Shown here one piece after another: positions 36,036 to 47,436 of a stretch of 64,000 bases of DNA (positions are counted from its first letter, which is position 1; every line of letters starts with the position of its first letter). Source of the DNA: Hypoxylon rubiginosum. Lineage: Eukaryota; Ascomycota; Sordariomycetes; Xylariales; Hypoxylaceae. The DNA is taken from assembly GCA_902806565.1 (NCBI GenBank), contig CADCXA010000025.1, forward strand, positions 1,116,001-1,180,000, given 5' to 3'. The notes beneath the pieces were generated by a model that was not told the DNA's origin, did no database searches, and was given only the letters and a program-made list of their open reading frames with translations. A program made the translations under genes and the position numbers.

Positions 36036-37315
36036 TTTCCTTATTTCTTCTTCTACTTCTTCTACTTCTTCTCTTGTTGCTTTTTTTTGCTTCTTAGCTT
36101 TCTTGTGTTCGGTTCCGGGTCTGCAGATGATACCTAGAATCTATCTCCCTTGCCTAATTGCTTCGTCTTTCGAGGCTGAGCTATTGCTGTCGCTATTTGG
36201 CGGTGTTGGTTTTTGGAGGCTCCCGGGGAACCTTCTGACGCGAGTCAATGTCTCGGAAGGCGGAAAGCAAAAAAAAGGTTAAACTAGGAAGCCGAGTCGG
36301 TGGACCTCGGGAGGGTTTAGGGCGGTACTCGGGATCGGAATCGGTCGCTCAGCTTAGTCCTCTTCTGTTTCTAGTCGTTTATCGTTTATTGAGAACACCA
36401 GTTTTTCGCAAAGTCGTACGTAACATGCACGCGCGAGAACCACCAAGTAGTAGATATCCAATTGTTCCGTTCACTTCCCTACGTATCCTTCAAGAGTCTT
36501 TAGAGAGGAAAAAAGGGAGATAAAAAGCGAACGAAACGAGTTATTCATGTGCTACCTACGGTTAGAAACCCGCTGGATAGATGCCATCGCGAGTTTTCAC
36601 GGAACACGGGCCTATCATCCGTGACATATAGAGGGCCAAATCCCCCAAAGTCCTCGTCTAATTGTTCTGCAGCTCAACCCGGTGAGTCTGCATTTCGGAG
36701 TGACCTTCGGTCAAACGGTCGTTGAGACTTTGTTTTATTACTTACTCATGGCGGCTATTTCTTCCTAATACATTCCTTTTCATCACTTGACGGATGGATA
36801 TGTCCCGTGTCGTATTTGACGTGTACACATGTACACTTACATAACGCTCAGAAGGGACCATATACCTGGAATATGGAATTGATTTTTGACTAGGAAGAAG
36901 CAGAAGCTGAAATGAAACGGACATGCAGGTGAGATATTGGCTTGCTTCGAATCTTAACCTCACATGTGGCGGCTCACTTACCTACACACCTACACGCACG
37001 CAAACAATGTCGAGTGTGCTGTTGCGCATTGCAGAGCCGGGTTCTCTGCTCCGCGATTGAACGTCCAACCATAAGGGGAATAAAAATAAAAAACACTTGC
37101 AGGGTCTTTGTCACTCGACTTTCGATATCTAAGCGTTGAGGCTCACCGCCTAAGCTTGTGCATAGTAAGACGCAATAGTCTGCTGCAAAACCTTGATTAC
37201 CGCATTCGGTAATGGTCCCAAAGGGAACCGGAATGCAGCCGCACGACATGTGTTCTGCCTGACTTACGTGTCGAGGTGTGTGTAGGCAGCTTTATCTGGG
37301 TGGCTGGTGACGAAA

Positions 37316-37341
37316 GGGGGGGGGGGGGGGGGGGGGGGGGG
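37316..37341 (+). repeat. G26 homopolymer
   Basis: Twenty-six consecutive G on the plus strand, directly seen. Confidence 0.97.
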
Positions 37342-39059
37342 TGAAATGGTTCCCTCAATTGCGACTAAAGCGACTTGTAAACCGGGGCCGCGGCCAAGTA
37401 CGTAGAATTCGTATCTAGAAGCCCATCTTCTGAGTTGGTGACCGCTTGTTTGCGAATCGCAAGGGTCCACGACAATATAGGTCGCGTGGAAGAAGCTATT
37501 TGGTCGTAGATAAAGAATGGGGACGCATCATGGATGCAGGTCAATAATAGGTAAGGTATGCAAAAGACATGTAAGGATAAGAGGTAGGTGCCTGAGTAGG
37601 CGTATGTATGTAGGCCTTGCAACTAACTTGTCGGTGTAGACATCGTCAACTAACGAATTTCCTTTTCGAGGCGATTCTAAGTCAGTCTACTAACCTGGTA
37701 GGTTAGGTGCCTTATTTTCTAGTTCACGAGGAACCCGCGTATTGGCAAGTATGTACCTAGTGTATGCAAGATGTACCCCATTAAAAAAGAAGAAAAAATC
37801 AATAGGCGAGAGACTGTGACATTCATCGTTTGTTGAAGACGCTGCTATGTTCGCATGCCTGTGTAGGCCTGACTTCTTGAACGGACGGATCTAGCTGAGA
37901 AAGACTTCAGCTGAACTGATCGAGATGAGAGGAGGCAACTCGCCGTAGATTCGAGCCGTTCCGCGAATACCTAGGTATATAATAAGCCGCTAGATAGACG
38001 CACATGATCAAAGACTGCTGCGGGCAAGTCTTCCAGAATCCAAGTTCCACAGGCCCGCCACGGTGGGAGAACAAAGAATAAGCAAGGACTAAGGGAATAG
38101 GGAAGAAAAAGCAAATAGACACTGTCTATTATGAAGCTAAAGAACGCGTGGGTGGGTACTCCACTATGGCTTCTGTGCAATTACCATGGAGCCATGGCTG
38201 GTTGGTATGTGTTAGTGTTCCTGTCTGCCTGTACACCTGTACACGACCGAAGCCACCTAAATCCTTGTCGAGAGCTGTACGGGGGCCGATGATTGATCGA
38301 TGCTGTGTGACTCTGAAGCGTCGTAATAATAGCTCAATCTTCCCGCCGAAACATAAAAGGGGAGACCCCCGTACGTATACTTGGTAGCGATTGTCCTCGA
38401 CAATCTGTGTATCACTGCATCGGCTTCCATGACGATGGGTAATAATGGCGATATTATAGGGAGGAGTTATGTACTCCGTAGCACGAAACTCGTTCAGCTG
38501 TGGGGATCCAGGGGGAGATAGGGCTTGCAGGCAGTGCAGGCCATGTGTCGACGAGACATGAAGAAGTATAACCCTAAAGAGTTGTACCGTAGTATCTACC
38601 TAGATAAGTACTGCGCGGTACGACGTACACGCCATCGTAACATGGCTCCTGTACTGATACTCCGTAAGGGGCAACCCGGTTGCGTGAGCGGATTGGTGGC
38701 TCACCTCCGATACCAATACGGTCCAGAATAGCGATCGTCTGGAGTTATGAGGCATCTTATTCGAGCTTCAGCCGGTCTGACATTCTTGGAACCCCCGGTC
38801 CTGGAAGGACTGGTTAGGGATGTGTGCGTAAGAAAAGTGACACCTCGTTTTTGTGTTACATTGAAAGACCGTATGAGCTAGGGCGAAGCTGGCTCGGCTG
38901 GTCATAAAGCCATTTTTACGATGGGCTGCCGTAATGTTTCGATTCCCCGAGCTTGCAGACTGCAGTCAATCCTTATTAGCTGCAGCTGGTCTCTGCATGC
39001 CATCCATACATGATACATTTTCCAGAATCTCAGAATCGCCATGGGAAACACGCGAAACG

Positions 39060-39102
<43 letters not shown>
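39060..39102 (+). repeat. C43 homopolymer
   Basis: Forty-three consecutive C on the plus strand. The apparent poly-proline/poly-glycine frames across it are artefacts of the tract. Confidence 0.97.
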
Positions 39103-39105
<3 letters not shown>

Positions 39106-39472
39106 CCACCCCCAATTCAATCTCCAGATCCAGATACGGAGCACTCGGCAGAGGGGGGGGACCAGTCCAGACTGCTGGGTTAACTTAAATGACGAGCTGG
39201 GACCTTTTGCTTTTTGGTTTCTCAACACTGTCCCATGGTTGAGCCATACGACGCGCCATTTTATGAGGCGCCTAGAACTCTCTAGTCAGTAAGAGGTATC
39301 TACAAAATCGAAATACCTATTGCCTGCTACACTACATAGCATCGTCTTGCCCTTATTAGCATAAGTAAGAATACCACCTTCGCCACAGCTTTGGCACTTT
39401 CTCATTTGAGTCTCAATGGACTTCGACCAGCCCAGGGAGATATTCTCGACTAATCGCGCAGGCCTTACCTCT

Positions 39473-39510
39473 GTGTGCTGCTGTGCTGCTGTGCTGCTGT
39501 GCTGCTGTGC
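39473..39510 (+). repeat. 8-nt tandem repeat (CTGTGCTG)
   Basis: Four perfect copies of CTGTGCTG (39473-39504) plus a partial fifth. Confidence 0.9.
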
Positions 39511-40859
39511 CGCGTATTCGCAAGATCTGTCTCGTAGTGTACGAATTCTGGAGGTGTTCCGGGTGGCTGTGCTAGATATCGTGGTTGTCTCAGCCAAAGT
39601 CGCCATGTTCCAGGCTCTCTTTCAACGTCGTCATGTATGTCGCTTATGGCGTATGATTGCCAATCATTTTGTCGGCAGCCGCTAGCAATTAAATCAAACT
39701 GGGTTTGATTATAGCGATGATGCTATTCTGAGCTGTCGGGCAGCGATAGGACGATTGGAGATCTGCGGACGCGACCTGTTGTACCACTACACCTTGGTGG
39801 CCGTTACGACCCTAGGACAAGTCTCGACTCGAGCAGAGTAGGTAAGTAGGTACCGCTGAAGATAGGGCAATATGACGTGTAACAAGGCCATTCTTTGCAG
39901 AAGCCCCAAATGCACATATTGAGACAAGGTAGCCTCAACGATCCCAGCGACGGGACGTGTAAATTACTTCATTCCACGATGTCTCGGACCTTGTTCTTGC
40001 ATTGAATGGACCGGCCGTCATATTCTCCGAACTGCGTGAAAAATCCAGGGGAACACATATTAAAAAGCAAATTAGGACCAGGGACAAGGCCATCCGAAAT
40101 ATGAAGTTGCGACGCTGTTTCTCTCTCCTGTCTTCAGGATATATTTCCTCTTTTGCCTTGGTGGAAATAATGACTCCCTTGCAACAATGCCATCGTCGAG
40201 AAGACCTTGGGCTGCTGCGACGATGTGATTGATCAGTCACCAATTTCGCTGGAAATGGAGAATGCAACGCATCCGCATCGTTTGATCTCGTGAGCCTAGC
40301 ACGAAAGATCTACCGTCAATGAGCGTGTGACTGCACGAAATTACGATGGTTTACCTGCAGAAACCTGGCTCTCCCCCCCTAGTCGCTCGTCGTTATTTTT
40401 GTTCTCTCGTCTCTTGTCATATTTTCAACATGAGCGCTACTGACGAATGTTGAGCAACACGTTGCCACGAGGCTTCAAAAGCACCGCCTTGTTTCAAGCA
40501 AACCTGGCCCAGGGCTCGATTCGGCATCGTAAGACACAGCCACTTTTAGACTACGCCAGACGCGGTTTAGACCGTGGCTTTCTATCCAGGCTGCTGGGTT
40601 GACAATGTAGAAGGGTGATCCTTGCGCTTGCGGGCCGCCAAATAGGATGCTGTAATTTCGCGCGACAAGAACTTTTCTGATGCGGTGCGTTCCTCTGGCC
40701 GCATACAAGGCCGCAGCCCGCAGGACGGCAAGGCCTTGCGTAGTACCCTATGTTGTATGCAGATTAGGTACCTTGCGCATGCCGACCGGGACCAGATTGG
40801 AGGTCTCATCACACGGCGGCAACATGAACACATGAACCATTAGGTACCACGGCCGATTG

Positions 40860-40894
40860 CAGGGCTCAGGGCTCAGGGCTCAGGGCTCAAGGCT
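40860..40894 (+). repeat. 7-nt tandem repeat (CAGGGCT)5
   Basis: Four perfect copies of CAGGGCT and a fifth with one change (CAAGGCT). Confidence 0.9.
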
Positions 40895-42324
40895 CGCAGG
40901 AGTATGTATGTATGTAGGTAGCCTAGCACATACATAACGTGCTATGTATATGCATGACTAGAATGGATGCCGTACTATGGTAGTCTGCGAGCCCGAGTTC
41001 CGGAATACGTACACATGCAGTAAGCGCGCTTGTGTACTTTGTTTTCCTTTTTTTCCTTGCTTGTACCGTACCGGGTACAGCTTCGAGTTTTGGTTCGGTT
41101 TCTTTCAGTGATGATTTTACGGATTTGGGCAGCCATCAAGATGCCAAGGCAAGGCCCCTGACATAGCAACCCAGTTGGATGTGACAATACAATACCCCCT
41201 TGCCGGCCGGGTTACCGCAAGATGAAGTAATAAGTACTAATAACTAGTAAGTATCATGGGCGATTACGGAGGAAAATTGACGAGAAATTGGGTGTCCTCG
41301 TGTCGGAAGATGGATGTGACGCTTTAGATTTATGAGCTGTTGACTGTTAACTGTTGTCGCACGTAGCTTATCCTGCATCGCGTTGTTGGCATAATTTAAC
41401 GAGGTTGGAATCTTGGGATTCTTCTGTGAAAAATAAAATAAAATAAAAATAAAAATAAAGGTGCCTTGCCTTGTTGGATCAGTAAAGTGCTGCAGCTGTA
41501 GATGATTGATGGCTGATGTGCGTTGCGCCCCCGCAAATGACCGTCGACGAAGCTACCAGCAGCTGTCTGCGTGTGTCGGCGATCCTTCTGCAGGCTGTTG
41601 GTCATGCTGACATGGCTGGCATGGTTCGGTCATTATTACTGAGACATGGTTTTGGTCGTCTGGCCGTTGGGCTGGAATCCAAATCTGGTCCGCGCGTTGG
41701 TACCTGATCTCTTCATCAAAGCGATCTACGTATTGACCTTTCATGTATGTATGTAGGTAGGTATGTGTATGTATGTAGGTCGGTAGGTAAGCTGGTAGGC
41801 TGGTTAGGCTGGTAGGCCGGTTGTTTGTCCGCACGTAGATATGTAGGTCTAGAGGGCTGCATGAGCATTGAGTATGTCAGCGGCGAAGAGCTGGAAGGAT
41901 GCAAAAGGTTCAAAGCTCTTCTTTTCTTACCGTAATCAAGCCATTGATGCATCTCCACGATGTCTCCATTTGCCCCATTTGGACAGACTTGCCATTGACC
42001 CGGCCATTGGGTTTCTATTGTAGGTTAGTAGATGAATTATTTACCAACATTCGCACTCGTGTATGAGTAGATACCTACATGTAGGTACATACATATGTAC
42101 CTAATATAACGAAATGTAAATGATATGTCATATTGGAACGTATTCCTTTGTTATGGTAAAGGTTTGGCTTACATACATGAACCGTATGGTTGACTACATG
42201 TATGCACCTAACACCTAACGCTGGATGACAAAGGTTCTGTTCTTGGCTATTAGAAACATACATAGTACAATGGCATAATACCACCTTGGACCTTGGGACC
42301 TCAGGAACTTGGGAACCCTGGAAG

Positions 42325-42372
42325 GACTTACAGGTAGACTTACAGGTAGACTTACATGTAGACTTACATGTA
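42325..42372 (+). repeat. 12-nt tandem repeat (GACTTACAGGTA)4
   Basis: Two copies of GACTTACAGGTA followed by two copies of GACTTACATGTA. It lies in a region rich in TACATG and GTACAT words (42060-42430). Confidence 0.92.
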
Positions 42373-45300
42373 CATGCATACACGCATATCCTACTTCGTA
42401 CATGCATGTATAGATGTACATACTTATAGTACATATGTACAGAAGGTAGGAGAGCAGGACGGTGGACGGTAAAGGAGGGTCCTTCCCGCTTTCCGCGGGC
42501 GTGGACGGTGGACCGGACGGTGGACCAGCCAGAAACATCGAAGTCGGAAATCGCTGGGGTGGATTCGCGCTAGTTACAACTTGTGTGCCGCTATTGTTCC
42601 TACATCCTCATCCTTGTATATTTGATTCACTCTCTACTATGTATTCTCCATTCTCCATTTTCTACATAACCTACTATGTATTCTCTCCTAGACTACGTAC
42701 CTACGTATCTTAACCCGACCTACACTACCAGACTTACATACACTAGTAAACAACTTACACAGCTCGTGACTCTGACTTACATCTTACCATGCGTGTCCAT
42801 GCTATGTCCCATGTGTGTGTGTAGCCTGGGCTTGCATATCTCATGTTTCCCACTTCCCCCCATCATTCATGTCCTCCACGTTCCCATGTTCCCATATTCC
42901 ATATTCCGAAATACCAGAAAAACACATCGTCACTTTTCGTTATTAGCTGGACTCCGCTCTATACCTAACCGAGTCTAGCTCGCCTTACCTTGCCTGCAGA
43001 CTGGAGGTAACTGTACTGTTCCTATGTACTTCGTACCATATATGTAGTACTAAAGTACGGCCCTGCCTAGCTCTAGCTAATGGAGTGAGGCCCTCCGTTT
43101 CGTCACCATCAGATAGCAACTTACGGTACTTGACCGCCAATCTGTTGGCTAGTCGATCTCAGTTCTCCTAGCATATTGCTACGTAGAGAAAGAGAAGAAG
43201 AAGAAAAAAACGCTGTTCCAACAATGCCTGTCCAGTTGGCACCGGCATTGCACACGTACTATTCATGCAAGCAGGCAGCGTCAAAGCAGACTGCAGTCGA
43301 CTCGAGTGACCGCCTCTTGCTCGTCAATGGTCATTTACTGACTTGGAGAACTGGGGGCCAACTGACGTTTTCTTGGCCAGCCCACGGTAACTATGTCGAT
43401 CATTTCCATCAAAAACTCATCTTAGGTGAACGGTTTGGAACGAGCGGAGCCTTTACCCGCCCACCTAGTCGACCCTCTAAACCCTTTAGCAGCTACACTG
43501 ACTCCACCAGGAGATCTCCATTAGTGAATCCATTCTACTTCGTGACGAGCCGTGACGAGCCGTGACCTATCGGCGGTCGAGACACCAACTAGTTCTATCC
43601 TTTCTGCTGTGCTCCCGCTGACTTACGGCACTGACTGGCGAACCATGCAAGTCCTACGACCTGCGGTCCACGATAGCTCTCCATCCACCGCTGTTCCATT
43701 TCCAAAATGGTAGAATGGGCTAACACCGCCGCCCCCCTAGGCCATCCGTTGTCGGTAGCCTGTTGTATGTACCACACACAGGTATTCTGTATTGATTGGG
43801 AACCTCGTGAAGGGGGGGAGCGACCGCACACAAGTGTACGGCAGGCAGTAAGAAGAGCCTCCCTCGGTCCTAGATGGTAAGTATGACCCGAGGCACTGAT
43901 GGCCTGGGTCTAATAAACATCTACCGTACTCGTAGATTCGAGCGGTTCATTGGGCTGTTTCTGCCGTCAGCTTCTTGAACCGTTTCTCGGTTGAGACCTC
44001 ATGTTTCGCATGTCCCTCCCAGGCTGCAGGTGTCAGACATCGGTGTAGGGCTGGTTTAGCTTAGCTTCTCAGCTCGTCAAGCCAGTTAAGCCATCGAACA
44101 TTCGAAGAGCCGTATGGCTGCTAGGTATTCCCTGGCGGAACGCCCCTAGCCTCTAGATCCTCATTATTCCCACAGCTCGCTGAAACTGCTTAAAAAAGGA
44201 ACATGCCACGGGGTGTCCTAGTCCATATTGCCCCCAAACTATGGGTGTCAACTCCTAAGCCCTGCCCGGTGCTGAGCACCAACGCGAGCCTGAACATGGG
44301 CCCCCTGGAGCTTCCTGCACCCCGGCCGCAGTCCCAAACCATCCCCATGTTGGCTCCACCCCTTCTCTCTAAGTTCTTCTCTGCCCTGTCTTATTTTATT
44401 TTAACATGATGATAAGAGCGGGCATGGGAGCTCTCGGGGTTCTTGATGCCAAGGAGACTGAAAAGGAAGAAGGAAATCGAATAGACGCGGGTTTGCTCGT
44501 GGCAGCTAGTCCCAGCGTGCATCTTTGCAACTTTGCCCCAAGACTCTTTCGGAATGCTTACATCTGCCATCGTCATTCCCTTCCCTACATCTAAAACGGC
44601 CGTGCTACCGAGTACTTTGCCTGTGGGCAGATGCTGCTGAGCTTACTGCATCCCGAAGCAATAGCTTAGCTGTCGGTGAATTGACGCAAGCAACGGTGGA
44701 AACACTACGACTCCATCCATCCACTCCCGCCTCTTTATTTGCTTTGGTGTTCTTTGCTGTCCTACCCGTACGTATCCATCCGAGTAAATATTAAAAAACA
44801 CGCTTTCTTCATTTCCCCGTGAAGCACGAATTGTAGCTATTTGTTCTACCCATTCAGGGCCCCAGTACTACTCTAGCGTTGGTTGGCGTATCTCTCGACC
44901 ATTCATTGATGCAGGGCTTATTGTCAGGATCATGAATGGTCCCCTCTGATGCATCTCATCTTCATTGGCTGCTACCACGTCTCTCTGGCATTAGCACAGT
45001 TCCCTCGGCTCTCGTTGGGCATTACAAGCAGCTAATATATCCATCCACTTAACTCCAGCCGCGCCACCTTGACTGGAAACACTTCTTTAGAACTCTTCAC
45101 CACTGCCACCTCTTTACCTCGAGTAACGACTTCTGAGCCGGATCTGGACTTCGCATTGCGACTTTGCCCGGGACGCCTTGTGACTCGGACCAGAGGAGCC
45201 CACTGCAACGTTTCTGCGTATATAGCTTGACGGTTGTCGAATGTTCTTCGAAAGCTAGGAGTGGCCTGGAATGCTATAAAAATACGCCTCGGATACCAAA

Positions 45301-45638
45301 GGACGACTTGAATATTTATTATCAAACCTTGGTATATTCGCTCCCGCGACCACCAGTCGTAGGCGCAGCAGAAAACGAGGTATCATTACGCTCGGCTGCT
45401 CTTACACCGGGAGGTCTGGTCATCCATTTGTCGCCGTGGCGGTCCAAAAACTCAATAACCGGCAAACTTCCCATCAGTCTTCCACCCGCACGACCAGCTT
45501 CGGGGACGTGGGGCCCTACCCGAATCGCCTGAGCAGCATAGAGCAAGCGCACGGCGAACCCGGTGGGGCGAGACTAGATCTTAACGAGACGAGAGCGGAA
45601 ACCAAGCGGTATCAATTTGCGTCTGTTGGAGGCGGTCA

Positions 45639-45833
45639 ATGTCTGGGTCCTCTGGGCCACCTGTGTGTAGGGGAACCGGATCCGATGTCGCAGAGGGAAC
45701 CTGCGTCACGATCTGCTTCACCTCGGACATCCAGGTCTCCGGCAGGCACGAGCACATCGCCAAATTCACTCCATTCAGACCCTCAAAGGTCCGGTACCCA
45801 GCCAGCCGGCGGCAGACCTTTAGAGAGTGTTAG
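45639..45833 (+). promoter_or_regulatory. Upstream ATG frame overlapping the bZIP start
   Basis: An ATG at 45639 opens a 64-codon frame (MSGSSGPP...) that reads through the proposed bZIP start at 45685 in a different frame and ends at 45833. If transcribed in the leader it would compete with the main start. It could instead mark an undetected N-terminal exon structure. Confidence 0.35.
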
Positions 45834-47436
45834 CATTCCCCGAACTAATGGAGACTTGATACAGTCGCTACCCCAGAGGGGCTTTGGCGTGCGGAATATC
45901 TTGAATCCAGCAGAAACGCAACCATCACCAACCGGGACTGTTTCTTCGGCGGCATCTGTGCCACCCGGCGGGCGTCCTCTGCATCCGAGTCCGAACCTAC
46001 GAGGCTCCACGTCTGAGTCCAGTCCAACTGCACCGCGGCCCTTCATGTTTCAGGGACATGGGATGTCGAACCAGCAACAGGCAAACCCAGCTGCTGGGGG
46101 CCAGCCTCCTCTGGGACCACACCCAGCCGACCGTGGTTCTCCCGCGCCGAGCCATTCTCACCCCGCCCTAGGAGCTCGACGAATCTTGACCCCTCGGTCT
46201 CCTCGATCTAGCGCAGCTGGCCATATACCGCCGCCCCAGGCGCTCCACGCGCCTCAGTCCCACTACTATCACGCTCATCCGTCCGCACCCAGTCGAGGCT
46301 ATCCAGCTGAACCTCCCACGCCTGGGCATCACCAACACGTCCAGTCGCCACGAATTGGTGGACCGCCTCTTTTAGCACCTCAGTTTGGGAGAGCTCACCC
46401 TCCTGGAGTCGGTCCCCCGACTACTCTGGCTCCGCTAACAACGCCACCTCCTCGGTCGCTCTCTCAGCCAATGCCCAGCCCGTTCAATGCCCCTGGACAG
46501 GAGCCCCAGCAGCCTCAAGGAGGCCCTAATAACCAGATCAGGCCTCATGGCTTTGGTCCCAGTCCACCGTACTCGACAGCCGTCCCGCCCAGCAACCGAC
46601 CGTATCCACCTTCTCTTCCGGTAGGAGATTCAAGGTGGTCAGGGATGCTTGGTGGGCATCATGGGGGCCCATCCGGTGTCAGAGGGATGATAGGAATGGA
46701 CGGGCATGCGGCGATGAATGTGGGCGGTGAGCCATTAATCGTGCCATTGGACATGTATAACGGGTCGAAACAAGCAGACGAGAAACGACAACGTAATGCG
46801 GGTGCTTCTGCGCGGTTTCGAGCCAGGAAGAAGGACAAGGAGATACAGCAAGGAATAAGAATACAAGAGCTAGAGAGTCAGCATCGCGAGCTCCTAAAAC
46901 GGCAGCAAGAAGTAGAAAGCGAGCGGGACAGGTATCGCAGCGACCGGGATCGACTTCGCGAGATCGTCTATCGAGCTCCCGGAATCAGCGAGCTCGCTTA
47001 TCAGGGACCTCCGAGTCCCCTTTCTACGAGAAGTGGCGGTTCTTACGCAGAAAGGAGCCCGCTCGCTCCTAATCAGTCCGCGTTGTCAATGTCATCTTAC
47101 GGAGCTGCGGATCCTATGACAGGCGAGAGGGCTGCACGAAGGCGCCGGACGGACCCGCAGCTGGAGTATAGTCCATCCTATGCCACGGCTCAGACCAGTC
47201 TACCACCCATGGCGCAATCTACCCACGCTCCTCTATCACAGCCAGGAACTCCTTCGGCTATGGCTCGTACCTCGCGACTCCCACCCCTACGGTTGGATCA
47301 GCAGCCCGGGACGCCAACCACGGGACCGTCTACCTCGAGCACTCCGGTGCAAAGCTTTCCGCCTTATAAGCGGGAGCCATACGAAACCGGGTGGGCAACG
47401 CGACCTAATCCGCCGCACGATCCAGGCCAACGGTAA
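45685..47436 (+). CDS. bZIP transcription factor
   Basis: Single-exon frame of 583 residues from the first in-frame ATG (MSQREPASRS); the frame is open upstream to 45436 but without another ATG. The first ~360 residues are disordered, rich in Pro, Ser, Gln, Gly and His, ending with MNVGGEPLIVPLDMYNGSKQADE. The basic region lies at about 366-386 (KRQRNAGASARFRARKKDKE), with the N-x3-SARFR core of the fungal RFRxRKK bZIP class. A zipper of about six heptads follows (about 388-430). The C-terminal ~150 residues are Pro/Ser/Thr-rich. It should bind DNA as a dimer in the nucleus. The basic region resembles the Met4/Cys-3-like group more than Gcn4 or Yap1, but I cannot assign an orthologue. It sits between two large gene deserts. 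Confidence 0.88.
   Translation: MSQREPASRSASPRTSRSPAGTSTSPNSLHSDPQRSGTQPAGGRPLESVSIPRTNGDLIQSLPQRGFGVRNILNPAETQPSPTGTVSSAASVPPGGRPLHPSPNLRGSTSESSPTAPRPFMFQGHGMSNQQQANPAAGGQPPLGPHPADRGSPAPSHSHPALGARRILTPRSPRSSAAGHIPPPQALHAPQSHYYHAHPSAPSRGYPAEPPTPGHHQHVQSPRIGGPPLLAPQFGRAHPPGVGPPTTLAPLTTPPPRSLSQPMPSPFNAPGQEPQQPQGGPNNQIRPHGFGPSPPYSTAVPPSNRPYPPSLPVGDSRWSGMLGGHHGGPSGVRGMIGMDGHAAMNVGGEPLIVPLDMYNGSKQADEKRQRNAGASARFRARKKDKEIQQGIRIQELESQHRELLKRQQEVESERDRYRSDRDRLREIVYRAPGISELAYQGPPSPLSTRSGGSYAERSPLAPNQSALSMSSYGAADPMTGERAARRRRTDPQLEYSPSYATAQTSLPPMAQSTHAPLSQPGTPSAMARTSRLPPLRLDQQPGTPTTGPSTSSTPVQSFPPYKREPYETGWATRPNPPHDPGQR

Larger units (their letters stand above)
36036..45684. other. 9.6-kb gene-free region upstream of the bZIP gene
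   Basis: No open frame here has family features I recognise. The stretch is not strongly A/T-rich. It holds many simple repeats: TTCTAC units at 36050-36075, a G26 run, a C43 run, 8-, 7- and 12-nt tandems, and GTATGTAGG arrays near 41740-41830. A short Cys-rich minus-strand frame starts at 37249 (CGCIPVPFGTITECG) but has no signal peptide or clear exon partners. The right-hand part probably includes the bZIP promoter and leader. Confidence 0.5.

Noticed and set aside
39041..39292. Poly-proline / poly-glycine frames across the C43 tract
   Set aside because: Produced solely by the homopolymer.
43176..43565. 129-codon plus-strand frame in the 9.6-kb desert
   Set aside because: Starts in a purine repeat, shows no domain and no splice partners.
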